Shown here: one piece after another, positions 8,247 to 16,572 of the stretch
Numbering within the stretch: position 1 is the stretch's first letter
How the letters are laid out: each line of letters opens with the position of its first letter
Assembly: GCA_945873095.1 (NCBI GenBank)
Contig: CAMCBU010000014.1
Span: 1-48,113 of the forward strand
Source of the DNA: Klebsiella pneumoniae
GTDB taxonomy: Bacteria > Pseudomonadota > Gammaproteobacteria > Steroidobacterales > Steroidobacteraceae
Length of the DNA: 48,113 nt
Direction: 5' to 3'
Translations under genes and position numbers: made by a program
The notes under the pieces: model-generated
What the model saw: only the letters and a program-made list of their open reading frames with translations
Told to the model about the DNA's origin: nothing
Database searches by the model: none

Positions 8247-11200
8247 ATGATCAAACGTGATTGGATCGACATCGTTTGTCTTGATCGACGATTTTTTGCC
8301 ACCTGCATGGCCTCGATCGTCACGGTCAGTGCATCGGCTGCGCTCGCGCAGCAATCAGCAGGCGGAAGTCAAGCGACCGTCGATGATTTGCAGGAAGTCG
8401 TCGTGGTCGGTTCGCAGATTAAGGGAAAGATCACGGCCGCCGTGCCCGTGGCGCTCATCACCGAGAGCGACCTAGAGGCGATCGGTGCTGTCAGTGGTGA
8501 TGAGATTTTCAGAAGCATTCCGCAGTTCGCCGATACGAACTTCAATCCGTCGAACAGCGCACAAACGACCAACGCTGCGCGTGGCGATGTTGGCTCAGCT
8601 GATCTTCGTACGCTCGGTATCGGCAATACTTTGGTCCTCATCAACGGGCGACGGACCGTCAATCATCCGACGAGTCAGGCGCTGACCAACACCAATTCAG
8701 TCCCGGTGCTGACGTACAACACCAACGCGATCCCGGGGGCAGGACTCGGCCGCATCGAAGTCCTGCTCGACGGTGGTGCCGCGCTTTATGGCTCAGATGC
8801 TGTTGCCGGTGTCGTCAATACCGTCACGAAAAGTAAGCAGGACGGACTCTCTGTATCGGTGCAGCTCGGTGGCGCGGAGTCGACACATTTGCGCGAGACG
8901 CAAGTGAATCTCTCCGGTGGGAAGAACTTTGCGTGGGGCAACATCTCGGGCATTTTTGAGTTCACCGATCGTGAAGCCATGCTCGCAGAGGACTCGCCGT
9001 TGACTGCGAGTGGTGATCTAAGACCGTTGTTTGCTGATTATCCGGCATTTGCCAATCTGACCGGGGCCGATACCCGCAATACGCGCGGTGTCTGGCCCAA
9101 CCTGTTTACGAACGGGCGAGTCAATGCCGGCTCGACCGCGTTGACCAGCTCAGCTGGCGCCTTTCAGATCCGCCCGAGCAATCTCGGCCCCTGCACGCGT
9201 GATTTAGGTAACGGTATCTGTCTGGTCAACTCAGCCTTGACGACGACCGGAGCGTTCAGATCGGTTCGCTACGATACGAGCCGCGGAACCTCGGTCGTAC
9301 CCGATGTGCAACGAGCGAATCTTTTCTTGACCGGCGAGCGAGCGCTTACCGACGAACTCACCTTGTTCGGCGAGTTGGGGTACTACGAAGCGAGCACCTT
9401 GCGTCTGCAACCTGCCGTGATCAACTTGTTCCAAGTTTGGGTACCGGCCAGCAATTACTGGAATCCGTTTGGCGCAACGACCTTACCGAACGGGCAGCCC
9501 AACCCGAATCGCCTTGCGGGTCTGACCAATGTGCCTGCGGCCGGTATTCCGGTGCGTCTGGATAACTACCGTTTTGCTGACGCAGGACCGCAGTATGTCA
9601 ACGTCGATAATTATCAGGCACGCTTTCTAGTTGGTCTCAAAGGGACCAAGTTTGACTTCGACTGGAACACCGCCATCGTCTATGCGGAAGCGGAGGCGAG
9701 TGACGTCTCGAACAACGTCAACACGACGGCGTGGCAGAAGCAACTCGCGCTCGCCACGCCCGACGCGTACAACGTTTTCAATGGCGGTTGCGTGAATGAC
9801 CCCTCGTTTGGTGATTGCACACCGAGCTCGCAGACATCCATTGATGCGATCATGATGGATCTGCGCAGAGATACACGAACGACCTTCGCAATGGTCGATC
9901 TTAAGGCGTCACGCGCTGACCTTGCGCGTTGGCCTGCCGGTGATGTCGGAATCGCTTTTGGTGCGGAGTTGCGCCGAGAGACTCAGAAAGACGATCGTGA
10001 CGCGAACGTCGATGGCACTATTCCATTTGTCGATATCGTCTCAAGTGCCGTTAATTTGAGTAACGTCGCCGCCGTGAGTCCGAATCCCGACTCGGGCGGT
10101 TCGCGTACGGTGGGCGCTGCGTATCTTGAGTTCGCTCTGCCGTTGATCGCGCCGGAGATGTCGGTGCCGCTCGTCAAGCAGCTGGAGATGCAGATCGCGG
10201 GTCGGTACGAGAGTTACAGTGATTTTGGCGATGTGGCGAAGCCGAAAGTGGCGATTGCGTGGGATGTAGCCGAGGGGTTGCGGGTGCGCGCATCATTTTC
10301 TCAGGGATTCCGCGCGCCGAATCTCGAGACCACCACCGTGCCGCTCGTCTCGCGTAACACGACGAATCAAGACTATGTCCGGTGCGAAGCCGATCTGCGC
10401 GCGAAGCGGATTACCTCATTTGCCAACTGTGGGCAGTCGCTGAGCTTTCAGCGACGCATCGCCGGCAATCCGGATCTCGAGCCCGAAGAGAGCGAGAGCA
10501 AATCAGTGGGTCTTGTTTTCGAGCCCAACTTCTTGCCGCCATCGCTCGGTGACTGGACGCTCACCGCCGATTACTGGGATATCCAGCAAGAGGGGATCGT
10601 GGGAATTCTCGGCCCCGAGGGGACGATTGCGCTGGATTACCTGGCGCGTCTGAACGGTTCGAGTAATCCGAATGTGGTTCGCGCTCCGGTGAATGCGGAT
10701 GACGTGGCGTTTTTTGCTTCGTCGGGTATCACGGCGGCCGGTCGGATTCTCGCCATCGACGATGTCTACGTGAATCTTCAGCCTCAAAAGGTGCGTGGCG
10801 TCGATCTTGCGATGGTTTGGAGCTTGGAAGACACGCGACTTGGCGATTTCGGCGCGAAGTTCAATGTATCTCGGATGCTGGAGTTCCAACGAGATCCCGG
10901 CCCGGTTATCGAAGAATTGCTGGACGCCCGTGCCAAAGGCCAAATCAACGCGGCAACGGCTCTGCCCGAGGGCAGGGATCTCATTCGCCAGGGGGGACGT
11001 CCGGAGTGGCGCGGGTCGGCTTCCTTAACTTGGACGAAGGGGCCGGTGCAGGTTGGAACCTTCCATCAGTACATCGGGGATTACGACGAGATTGGGTTTC
11101 TCGATGCGGCCGGTAATCCCTGGCTGGTGGAGTCGTTGTTCACGCACAATCTGTATGTGCAGTACAAAATGAGCAAGTCGGCTGGGCTCTGGTCCGATAC

Positions 11201-11330
11201 ACGGATCCGTCTCGGTGCCCGAGATCTCACCAACGAAGGGCCGCCGTTGACCTCCTCGGGATACGACGGATTCCTGCATCGTCCGTATGGGCGTTACTAT
11301 TACGCGAGCGTCAGTAAGACGTTCGACTGA
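8247..11330 (+). CDS. TonB-dependent receptor (large, 1027 aa)
   Basis: An outer-membrane active-transport receptor. A signal peptide ends near ALAQQ (about residue 35). A TonB box-like LQEVVVVGSQI follows at about 49-59, then the plug domain with SADLRTLG...LVLINGRR and VLLDGGAALYGSDAVAGVVN. The long beta-barrel carries RVRASFSQGFRAPNLE and a typical aromatic C-terminal strand (YYYASVSKTFD). The ATG follows GAGGAG. It lies 31 bases after dctA and 12 bases before the SGNH-like gene, so the three may form one unit. The ligand is unknown; organic acid or ester uptake is only suggested by context. Confidence 0.92.
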   Translation: MIKRDWIDIVCLDRRFFATCMASIVTVSASAALAQQSAGGSQATVDDLQEVVVVGSQIKGKITAAVPVALITESDLEAIGAVSGDEIFRSIPQFADTNFNPSNSAQTTNAARGDVGSADLRTLGIGNTLVLINGRRTVNHPTSQALTNTNSVPVLTYNTNAIPGAGLGRIEVLLDGGAALYGSDAVAGVVNTVTKSKQDGLSVSVQLGGAESTHLRETQVNLSGGKNFAWGNISGIFEFTDREAMLAEDSPLTASGDLRPLFADYPAFANLTGADTRNTRGVWPNLFTNGRVNAGSTALTSSAGAFQIRPSNLGPCTRDLGNGICLVNSALTTTGAFRSVRYDTSRGTSVVPDVQRANLFLTGERALTDELTLFGELGYYEASTLRLQPAVINLFQVWVPASNYWNPFGATTLPNGQPNPNRLAGLTNVPAAGIPVRLDNYRFADAGPQYVNVDNYQARFLVGLKGTKFDFDWNTAIVYAEAEASDVSNNVNTTAWQKQLALATPDAYNVFNGGCVNDPSFGDCTPSSQTSIDAIMMDLRRDTRTTFAMVDLKASRADLARWPAGDVGIAFGAELRRETQKDDRDANVDGTIPFVDIVSSAVNLSNVAAVSPNPDSGGSRTVGAAYLEFALPLIAPEMSVPLVKQLEMQIAGRYESYSDFGDVAKPKVAIAWDVAEGLRVRASFSQGFRAPNLETTTVPLVSRNTTNQDYVRCEADLRAKRITSFANCGQSLSFQRRIAGNPDLEPEESESKSVGLVFEPNFLPPSLGDWTLTADYWDIQQEGIVGILGPEGTIALDYLARLNGSSNPNVVRAPVNADDVAFFASSGITAAGRILAIDDVYVNLQPQKVRGVDLAMVWSLEDTRLGDFGAKFNVSRMLEFQRDPGPVIEELLDARAKGQINAATALPEGRDLIRQGGRPEWRGSASLTWTKGPVQVGTFHQYIGDYDEIGFLDAAGNPWLVESLFTHNLYVQYKMSKSAGLWSDTRIRLGARDLTNEGPPLTSSGYDGFLHRPYGRYYYASVSKTFD

Positions 11331-11342
11331 GTTCGTTGCCAT

Positions 11343-12182
11343 ATGCAAGCGAGAACGAGGATGAGTTGCCGAAGACCACTGTTGCTATTGGCGGTTGCCA
11401 TAGCGAGTGGGACATGGCCGTCGTTTACGGCCGCTTCGCCAGTGGAGCGGCCGTCTCGCTTGCTGTATGTCGGGAATAGTTTCTACTACTACAACAATTC
11501 TCTGCACGGTCATGTCAATCGGCTTTTGGCCGCTGCGCTGCCCAAGCGCGAGCGTGATGCACTGCAGAGTTACTCGATCACCATCAGCGGCGGACATCTG
11601 AAGTGGCACAACATCGGCGCCTACTTGGATGCGGGTATCGGCGACAGCTCGTTTAACGAGAACAACGAGGTTGTTGCAGCCGCAGACTCTAAGCGCCTCG
11701 ATGCAGTGATGATGATGGATTGCAGTCGGTGCCCTTACGATGAGGCGACGCGCACGACATTCCATCGGGAGGTCAAGCGACAGGGTGAAGCAATCCGTGA
11801 GCGGGGCGTGACGCCGTGGCTGTTCATGACTTGGGCGTATTCCGACAAGCCCGATATGATCGACACCCTGGCTCGCGAATACATGCGCGCCGGGGCTGAC
11901 AACAACATGCGAGTCGTCCCGGCGGGACTTGCCTTCGATCGAGCGTTGCGTGAGCGACCGGATTTGCGACTACACACCGCCGATCGCCGTCACCCGGACT
12001 TGGCGGGCACTTACCTCGCTGCCTGCACGGTTCTGGCCTCGGTTTACCGCGTGGATCCTCGAGCAAACAGCTACACGGCTGGTTTATCCGCGGCGGATGC
12101 CGCCTTTCTTCAGCAAGTGGCGTGGGCGACGGTTCGCGACTTTGAGGCGCTGCACGCGAGCACTCAGCAAAAATCCGAGTAG
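11343..12182 (+). CDS. Secreted SGNH/GDSL-like hydrolase
   Basis: A 279-aa protein with a signal peptide (hydrophobic residues 12-30, cleavage near FTAAS). The segment LLYVGNSFYYYNN at about 40-52 resembles SGNH block I, with the nucleophile serine in GNSF. Near the C-terminus, DRRHPDLAGTYLAA resembles block V with an Asp-x-x-His pair. These features suggest a periplasmic esterase or acylhydrolase of the SGNH superfamily. Blocks II and III are less clear: GGHLKWH could supply the glycine. It is 12 bases from the preceding receptor, so it may act on the ligand imported by it. The substrate is unknown. Confidence 0.65.
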   Translation: MQARTRMSCRRPLLLLAVAIASGTWPSFTAASPVERPSRLLYVGNSFYYYNNSLHGHVNRLLAAALPKRERDALQSYSITISGGHLKWHNIGAYLDAGIGDSSFNENNEVVAAADSKRLDAVMMMDCSRCPYDEATRTTFHREVKRQGEAIRERGVTPWLFMTWAYSDKPDMIDTLAREYMRAGADNNMRVVPAGLAFDRALRERPDLRLHTADRRHPDLAGTYLAACTVLASVYRVDPRANSYTAGLSAADAAFLQQVAWATVRDFEALHASTQQKSE

Positions 12183-12194
12183 CAGACGATCTAC

Positions 12195-12353
12195 TCATCC
12201 CTTGCCGGGCGGAAGCTCGGTCAAGTTGTAACCGAGCTTGCGCGCACCGATGAGATCACTGATGGTCGCTCGGCGTGAGGTGTAGAGCCCGTTGTTTTCG
12301 ATGTCGTCGAATTCGACATCTGCCAGATTGATCAGCGGTTTTGATTTTTGCAT
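12195..12353 (-). pseudogene. Cupin-domain protein, N-terminal fragment
   Basis: A 52-codon reading frame from the ATG at 12351-12353 to the TGA at 12195. Its sequence (for example LINLADVEFDD, then GARKLGYNLTELPPGKG) closely resembles the first 50 residues of small single-domain cupins, which continue into the metal-binding beta-barrel. Here it stops exactly where the barrel should begin, 13 bases from the stop of the convergent SGNH-like gene. It therefore looks like a cupin gene cut by a rearrangement or nonsense change. It starts 7 bases after the AlkB-like stop and may once have been in that operon. Confidence 0.55.
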
Positions 12354-12359
12354 GGCCGA

Positions 12360-13487
12360 TCAGATCAGTTTCGGAACCCGTGGATCCATCATGCGAAACC
12401 ACAGCGGTGGAATCAGCGCGATCAAAATCATGGTGGCGTAGCCTGCCGGCAACTGCGGACTGTCGGGGTGATGCCGCAATGCTTGATAGCGCCGGAAGCC
12501 GTGAGCGTGGTGATCGCTGTGCCGTTGCAGCTGGAAAAGCAGTGCGTTGGTCAAAGCAAAGTTGGCGTTCCAGGAGTGCAGATGATTGACGCGCTCGAAT
12601 TGAATCGAGCCATCGGCCGCACGTTCTGTGCGTCGAGTCAAACCATAATGCTCGATGTAATTGACGATCTCCAGCAGTGTGATGGCGATGAGTGATTGCG
12701 CCACGAAGTAGACGCCGCCGAACCAAGATGCGTGTACAGCGGATCTACCGACGATCCAGGCGCAAAGGAAACCGAATCCGATCGACATGATTGCCCAACC
12801 GATGCTTTCGCTGGTGTACCAGTGCCAAGACTTACCGCGCTGCGCACAGGCTGCTTGCTCGAGTTCGAGCGCCCGGATGGGATTGTGCGTAACGGATCTC
12901 GCGATGAAACCAAACACGGTTTGGCCCATCCGCGCAGTCGTGAGATCTTTTGGTGTCGCGACATCGACGTGGTGACCCGCGATATGTTCGACCTTGAAAG
13001 TGCCATACGAGACCATGGCGAGCAGAGTGCCGCCGATCCATCGTTCGACTGCCGTGGGCTTGTGGATCAGTTCATGTGCGGGATTGATGGCGACGATGCC
13101 GCCGATCAGTCCGATCGAGATGATCCATCCGAGCATGATGGGCGGGGACATCGGTTCATTGGCGAGCACCCACGCGCCGAACAATAGCGTGCCAGCATAG
13201 GCCGGCAGACACAGCATGGGCAGAAGCCGGTAATAACGTTGCGCCGCTGGCGAGGCAGCGTCGGAGGCGGACGGATTGGACGAATCACGTCCGATGGCCC
13301 AGTCGAGAATCGGAACGACGACAAACAGCACGAACGGCGTGAGGCCGATCATGATCAAAGAATTGTTACTCAGCTGGGCAGCGACGAACCCGAGCGCGGG
13401 TAAGAGGGCGATCAGTAGGGGCGCGAGATAGGCGATTTTTTTGATCAGCCGAGGATAGTCACTGACTTCGTCCGGGTGAACGCGCAT
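12360..13487 (-). CDS. alkB: AlkB-type alkane 1-monooxygenase (membrane di-iron)
   Basis: A 375-aa integral-membrane non-haem di-iron monooxygenase that hydroxylates terminal methyl groups of alkanes or related hydrophobic substrates using O2 and rubredoxin-delivered electrons. All His boxes are present: HELIH (138-142), EHIAGHH (167-173), LQRHSDHH (320-327) and the AlkB signature NYIEHYG (276-282). At least six hydrophobic helices surround them. The segments NHLHSWNANF and FRRYQALRHHPDSPQLPAGY are typical of AlkB. No rubredoxin gene adjoins. A 33-codon membrane peptide and a BLUF photoreceptor lie immediately upstream on the same strand. Related XylM-type enzymes are less likely because of the HYG motif. 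Confidence 0.9.
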   Translation of the reverse strand: MRVHPDEVSDYPRLIKKIAYLAPLLIALLPALGFVAAQLSNNSLIMIGLTPFVLFVVVPILDWAIGRDSSNPSASDAASPAAQRYYRLLPMLCLPAYAGTLLFGAWVLANEPMSPPIMLGWIISIGLIGGIVAINPAHELIHKPTAVERWIGGTLLAMVSYGTFKVEHIAGHHVDVATPKDLTTARMGQTVFGFIARSVTHNPIRALELEQAACAQRGKSWHWYTSESIGWAIMSIGFGFLCAWIVGRSAVHASWFGGVYFVAQSLIAITLLEIVNYIEHYGLTRRTERAADGSIQFERVNHLHSWNANFALTNALLFQLQRHSDHHAHGFRRYQALRHHPDSPQLPAGYATMILIALIPPLWFRMMDPRVPKLI

Positions 13488-13498
13488 CCTTGGCGACC

Positions 13499-13600
13499 TC
13501 AGTCGCCGAGGAGGGCGATGATTTTATAACCTGAGAACAGCAGCACGGCGGCGACGCCCGTCAGGACAAAAATGACGATTTCTCGCGTGGATTCCTTCAC
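13499..13600 (-). CDS. Putative 33-aa single-span membrane peptide
   Basis: A short frame from GTG (13598-13600) to TGA (13499), between the BLUF gene and alkB. The product is one hydrophobic helix (EIVIFVLTGVAAVLLF) with charged ends, a plausible small membrane protein. It starts 10 bases after the BLUF stop and ends 12 bases before the alkB ATG. No strong ribosome site was seen, so expression would rely on coupling. No family was recognised. Confidence 0.4.
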   Translation of the reverse strand: MKESTREIVIFVLTGVAAVLLFSGYKIIALLGD

Positions 13601-13609
13601 GGGCACGAT

Positions 13610-14218
13610 TTAGCGTAGACCGCGTAGTGCGGTCCGACAAATATCGAGGTGCGCGTCGTTGAGGTGCCCTGCGCCAGCCACGTCGATCATGGTTTCGAGG
13701 ACCAGTGCGGCCATCGCTTTATCGTTGCGCATCTGCAGGAGCTCTCGACGCAGCTCGCTAATCAGCTTGTCTCGAGCATCGAGCTCCCGAATTAACGGAT
13801 CCCAATGCGGCGCTCGATGCCGCTCAAGCAAGGATTCGACGACGTCATCATGACCGCTGAGGTACTCGGGAGTGAAGTTTCGTAGTCCGAAGTTGTGAAG
13901 TCCCGGAACCGATTTCAAGCTTTCATCGGTAACGCGTTCGAACCCCATGCTCCAACCGTCGAACTGGCGCTCTGTGACCGATTCGCGCCGGACGATGGTC
14001 ATGCCGGTATGCCGAGGGTCTTGGGCGATGGCGGTCATGAGCGAGTCGACGACGGACTCATCGCCCTCGAGGACTTGCAGAAACGTGCCGTTGCCATGCA
14101 GGAGCATGCCGGTCAGGCCCTTACTCGGATTATTCCGATGACACTGGGAAATCAGCGCCAGTAGACGATCGGAACTCAGACCGGCGACTTCTCGCGAGAC
14201 GTAGGTAACACGGATCAT
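13610..14218 (-). CDS. BLUF-domain blue-light sensor protein
   Basis: A 202-aa protein with an N-terminal BLUF domain (1-95) that binds FAD and senses blue light. The key residues are in place: Y6 (TYVS), N30 in NNPSKGLTG, Q48 in TFLQVLEG, and W89/M91 near the end of the domain. The C-terminal 100 residues are helical, with a heptad-like stretch (ELDARDKLISELRRELLQM) that suggests dimerisation; no enzymatic output domain is attached. It lies upstream of the small membrane peptide and alkB in what may be one transcript. The output partner is unknown. Confidence 0.9.
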   Translation of the reverse strand: MIRVTYVSREVAGLSSDRLLALISQCHRNNPSKGLTGMLLHGNGTFLQVLEGDESVVDSLMTAIAQDPRHTGMTIVRRESVTERQFDGWSMGFERVTDESLKSVPGLHNFGLRNFTPEYLSGHDDVVESLLERHRAPHWDPLIRELDARDKLISELRRELLQMRNDKAMAALVLETMIDVAGAGHLNDAHLDICRTALRGLR

Positions 14219-14301
14219 TGGGCGTTCACTCCAACCGGGCGCATCTCATTTTTGATGAGATTGCGCGCAAGGAGGCGCCGTGTCCAGTGCCGGTTACGGA
14301 G

Positions 14302-14787
14302 TCAACGCCGCTCGAAGATCAAACGCTCCCGCGCGGCGACTTGCCCCTCGTTCCCGAAATATCGAGCCGTGACGACCATGGTACGCGCGTCGGCGCTGAA
14401 CGACCGGTTGAAGCTCGCGACTTTGTTGCCGTTCGACTTGATCGTCGAGCGAACCGATTCGCCATCTGCGACCTCGATGGCGATCGAATCGCCGAGCGAG
14501 GACCCGTGGATCGGATAGTCGCGACCGTCGAGTTTCGCGGTGAATTGCAGTTCGGCGTTGTAGGAGAGCTCATCGCCGTGCAGCGCCAGCTGCCCCTCAC
14601 GACCCTTCGGGGCCACCCCGGTTGTCACCAGCATGAGCTGCGCTTTTGCCGCCAGAGGTTGACTCGCGGTCTGCTGGACCAAGGCTGATCGCTCTAGGTT
14701 CAAAACCCAACCGGATCCCTCGGCTTTGGCGGTGACCGCCGTTCCAAACGCCGCTAACGCGCACAAAAATACGACTCGTCCCTTCAT
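14302..14787 (-). CDS. Hypothetical exported protein
   Basis: A protein of about 161 aa starting at the ATG 14785-14787, preceded by a GGGTGA ribosome site. The first 24 residues form a clear signal peptide ending TAKAEG. The mature part is mostly beta-strand-like with alternating polar and hydrophobic residues (ELQFTAKLDGRDYPIHGSS), resembling a small periplasmic beta-sandwich. No cysteines, metal motifs or catalytic motifs are evident. It lies 91 bases downstream of the MHS transporter on the same strand and may be co-transcribed. I do not recognise the family. Confidence 0.65.
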   Translation of the reverse strand: MKGRVVFLCALAAFGTAVTAKAEGSGWVLNLERSALVQQTASQPLAAKAQLMLVTTGVAPKGREGQLALHGDELSYNAELQFTAKLDGRDYPIHGSSLGDSIAIEVADGESVRSTIKSNGNKVASFNRSFSADARTMVVTARYFGNEGQVAARERLIFERR

Positions 14788-14878
14788 GATCGTCACCCTC
14801 ACTCGTTGATTTGGTGGGAGGAATGACTCGAATGTACGCCGCCCTCGACTGGTGTCAACAAACTGTAACAATTATGTG

Positions 14879-16537
14879 CTACCCGATCCGGGTTCGAGAC
14901 GTCTCCGGCAAGAACAGGCATCCGATCACGAGCGTGCTCAATGCAACGGCGACCGGGTACCACAGCCCTGCGTAGATATCGCCGGTCGCGGCGACGATGG
15001 CGAACGATGTCACCGGGAGAAATCCGCCGAACCAGCCGTTACCGAGGTGGTAAGGCAGTGACATCGACGTGTATCGAACGCGGGCCGGAAACAACTCCAC
15101 TAGCCACGCGGCGATCGGTCCATAGACCATCGTGACCAGGACGATGAGCCACACGCAAAGGCCGATTACGCGTGGATAATCGACCGCGCTCATATCGGCC
15201 TTTGGTGGGTATCCGGCCGTTTCGAGGGCTGCACGCAAGCGGGTGCTGAACGCCGCACTCGAACTACGGAAGTCGTTCGTCGTCAAAGCGTTACCGTCGA
15301 AAGCCGTCAGCACGATCGCATCGACACCAGTGCCGATACGCACTTCGGCGATGGCGCCCTCGGGCGCGTCGATGTTCGAATACGGGACGCCCGCTTTTGC
15401 GAGTGCCGCCTTGGCGATATCGCACGAGCGCCGAAAGGTCTGCTTGCCGACCGGATCGAACTGCCAACTGCAGGCGGCGGGGTCTGCCACGACTGAAACG
15501 GGCGCAAGGCTGACCGCCCGTTCGAGGGCGGGATTTGCCGCATGCGTGATCGCCTTGAAGGTCGGAAAATACGTGATGGCGGCGAGTGCGCAGCCGGCCA
15601 TGATGATCGTTTTGCGTCCGATACGATCCGAGAGCGCACCAAAGATCACGAAGAACGGCGTTCCGATGAGCAAGGCCGCCGCGATGATCAAATTGGCACT
15701 GGCAGCCTCGAGCTGCAGAGTTTTCTCGAGGAAGAACAGCGCATAGAACTGACCTCCGTACCAAATCACCGCTTGCCCGGCGGTTGCGCCGACGAGCGCG
15801 AGCAACACGAGCCGCCGATTGGCACGATCACCAAAAGCCTCGTGTAGAGGTCGCTTCGCCAAGCGACCCTCCTCTTTCATTCGCAAGAAGGCCGGCGACT
15901 CCTGCAACTGTAAGCGGATATAGACGGAGATGCCGAGTAGCACGGTTGATAACAGAAAGGGTATGCGCCACGCCCAGCGATCGAAGGCTTCGCCGAACAC
16001 CCATCGACACCCGAGGATCACCAGTAGCGACAAGAACAGGCCGAGTGTCGCTGTCGTTTGGATCCAGCTGGTGTAGAGACCGCGCCTTCCATCCGGTGCA
16101 TGTTCGGCCACATACACGGCGGCACCGCCGTACTCGCCCCCGAGCGCGAGCCCCTGCAAGAGTCGCAATGCGATGAGGATGATCGGTGCGGCAACGCCGA
16201 TCGACTCGTAGGAGGGCAATACCCCGACCAGAGCTGTCGAGACACCCATCAGCACAATCGTGATCAGAAAAGTATGTTTGCGACCCATGAGATCGCCGAG
16301 GCGACCGAAGACGATTGCGCCGAAGGGGCGGACGAAAAACCCTGCGGCGAACGCTAACAGTGCAAAAACATAACCCGTCGTTTCGTCGACACCCGAGAAG
16401 AACTGACGCGAGATGATCGCCGACAGCGCGCCGTAGAGATAAAAGTCATACCACTCGAAGACCGTGCCGAGTGACGAGGCGAAAATCACGCGTCGATGAC
16501 GAGGGTCTATTCCGGCAGATTGTGCGGCGGGTTGCAT
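14879..16537 (-). CDS. MFS transporter of the metabolite:H+ symporter (MHS) family
   Basis: A 552-aa inner-membrane carrier. It opens with the MHS signature SLGTVFEWYDFYLYG, has the MFS loop motif FGRLGDLMGRKHTF and the helix-4/5 motif LRLLQGLALGGEYGGAA, and a second loop DRIGRKTII. Relatives such as ShiA, KgtP and ProP carry organic acids or betaines. It is about 110 residues longer than those. The excess lies at about 335-450, between the second half's inner helices, and looks like a soluble extracytoplasmic loop with two cysteines (CSWQF, CDIAKAAL). The substrate is unknown. Confidence 0.87.
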   Translation of the reverse strand: MQPAAQSAGIDPRHRRVIFASSLGTVFEWYDFYLYGALSAIISRQFFSGVDETTGYVFALLAFAAGFFVRPFGAIVFGRLGDLMGRKHTFLITIVLMGVSTALVGVLPSYESIGVAAPIILIALRLLQGLALGGEYGGAAVYVAEHAPDGRRGLYTSWIQTTATLGLFLSLLVILGCRWVFGEAFDRWAWRIPFLLSTVLLGISVYIRLQLQESPAFLRMKEEGRLAKRPLHEAFGDRANRRLVLLALVGATAGQAVIWYGGQFYALFFLEKTLQLEAASANLIIAAALLIGTPFFVIFGALSDRIGRKTIIMAGCALAAITYFPTFKAITHAANPALERAVSLAPVSVVADPAACSWQFDPVGKQTFRRSCDIAKAALAKAGVPYSNIDAPEGAIAEVRIGTGVDAIVLTAFDGNALTTNDFRSSSAAFSTRLRAALETAGYPPKADMSAVDYPRVIGLCVWLIVLVTMVYGPIAAWLVELFPARVRYTSMSLPYHLGNGWFGGFLPVTSFAIVAATGDIYAGLWYPVAVALSTLVIGCLFLPETSRTRIG

Positions 16538-16572
16538 TTGTCGTTCTCGGAGTCTCGACTATTTTCGTCAGT

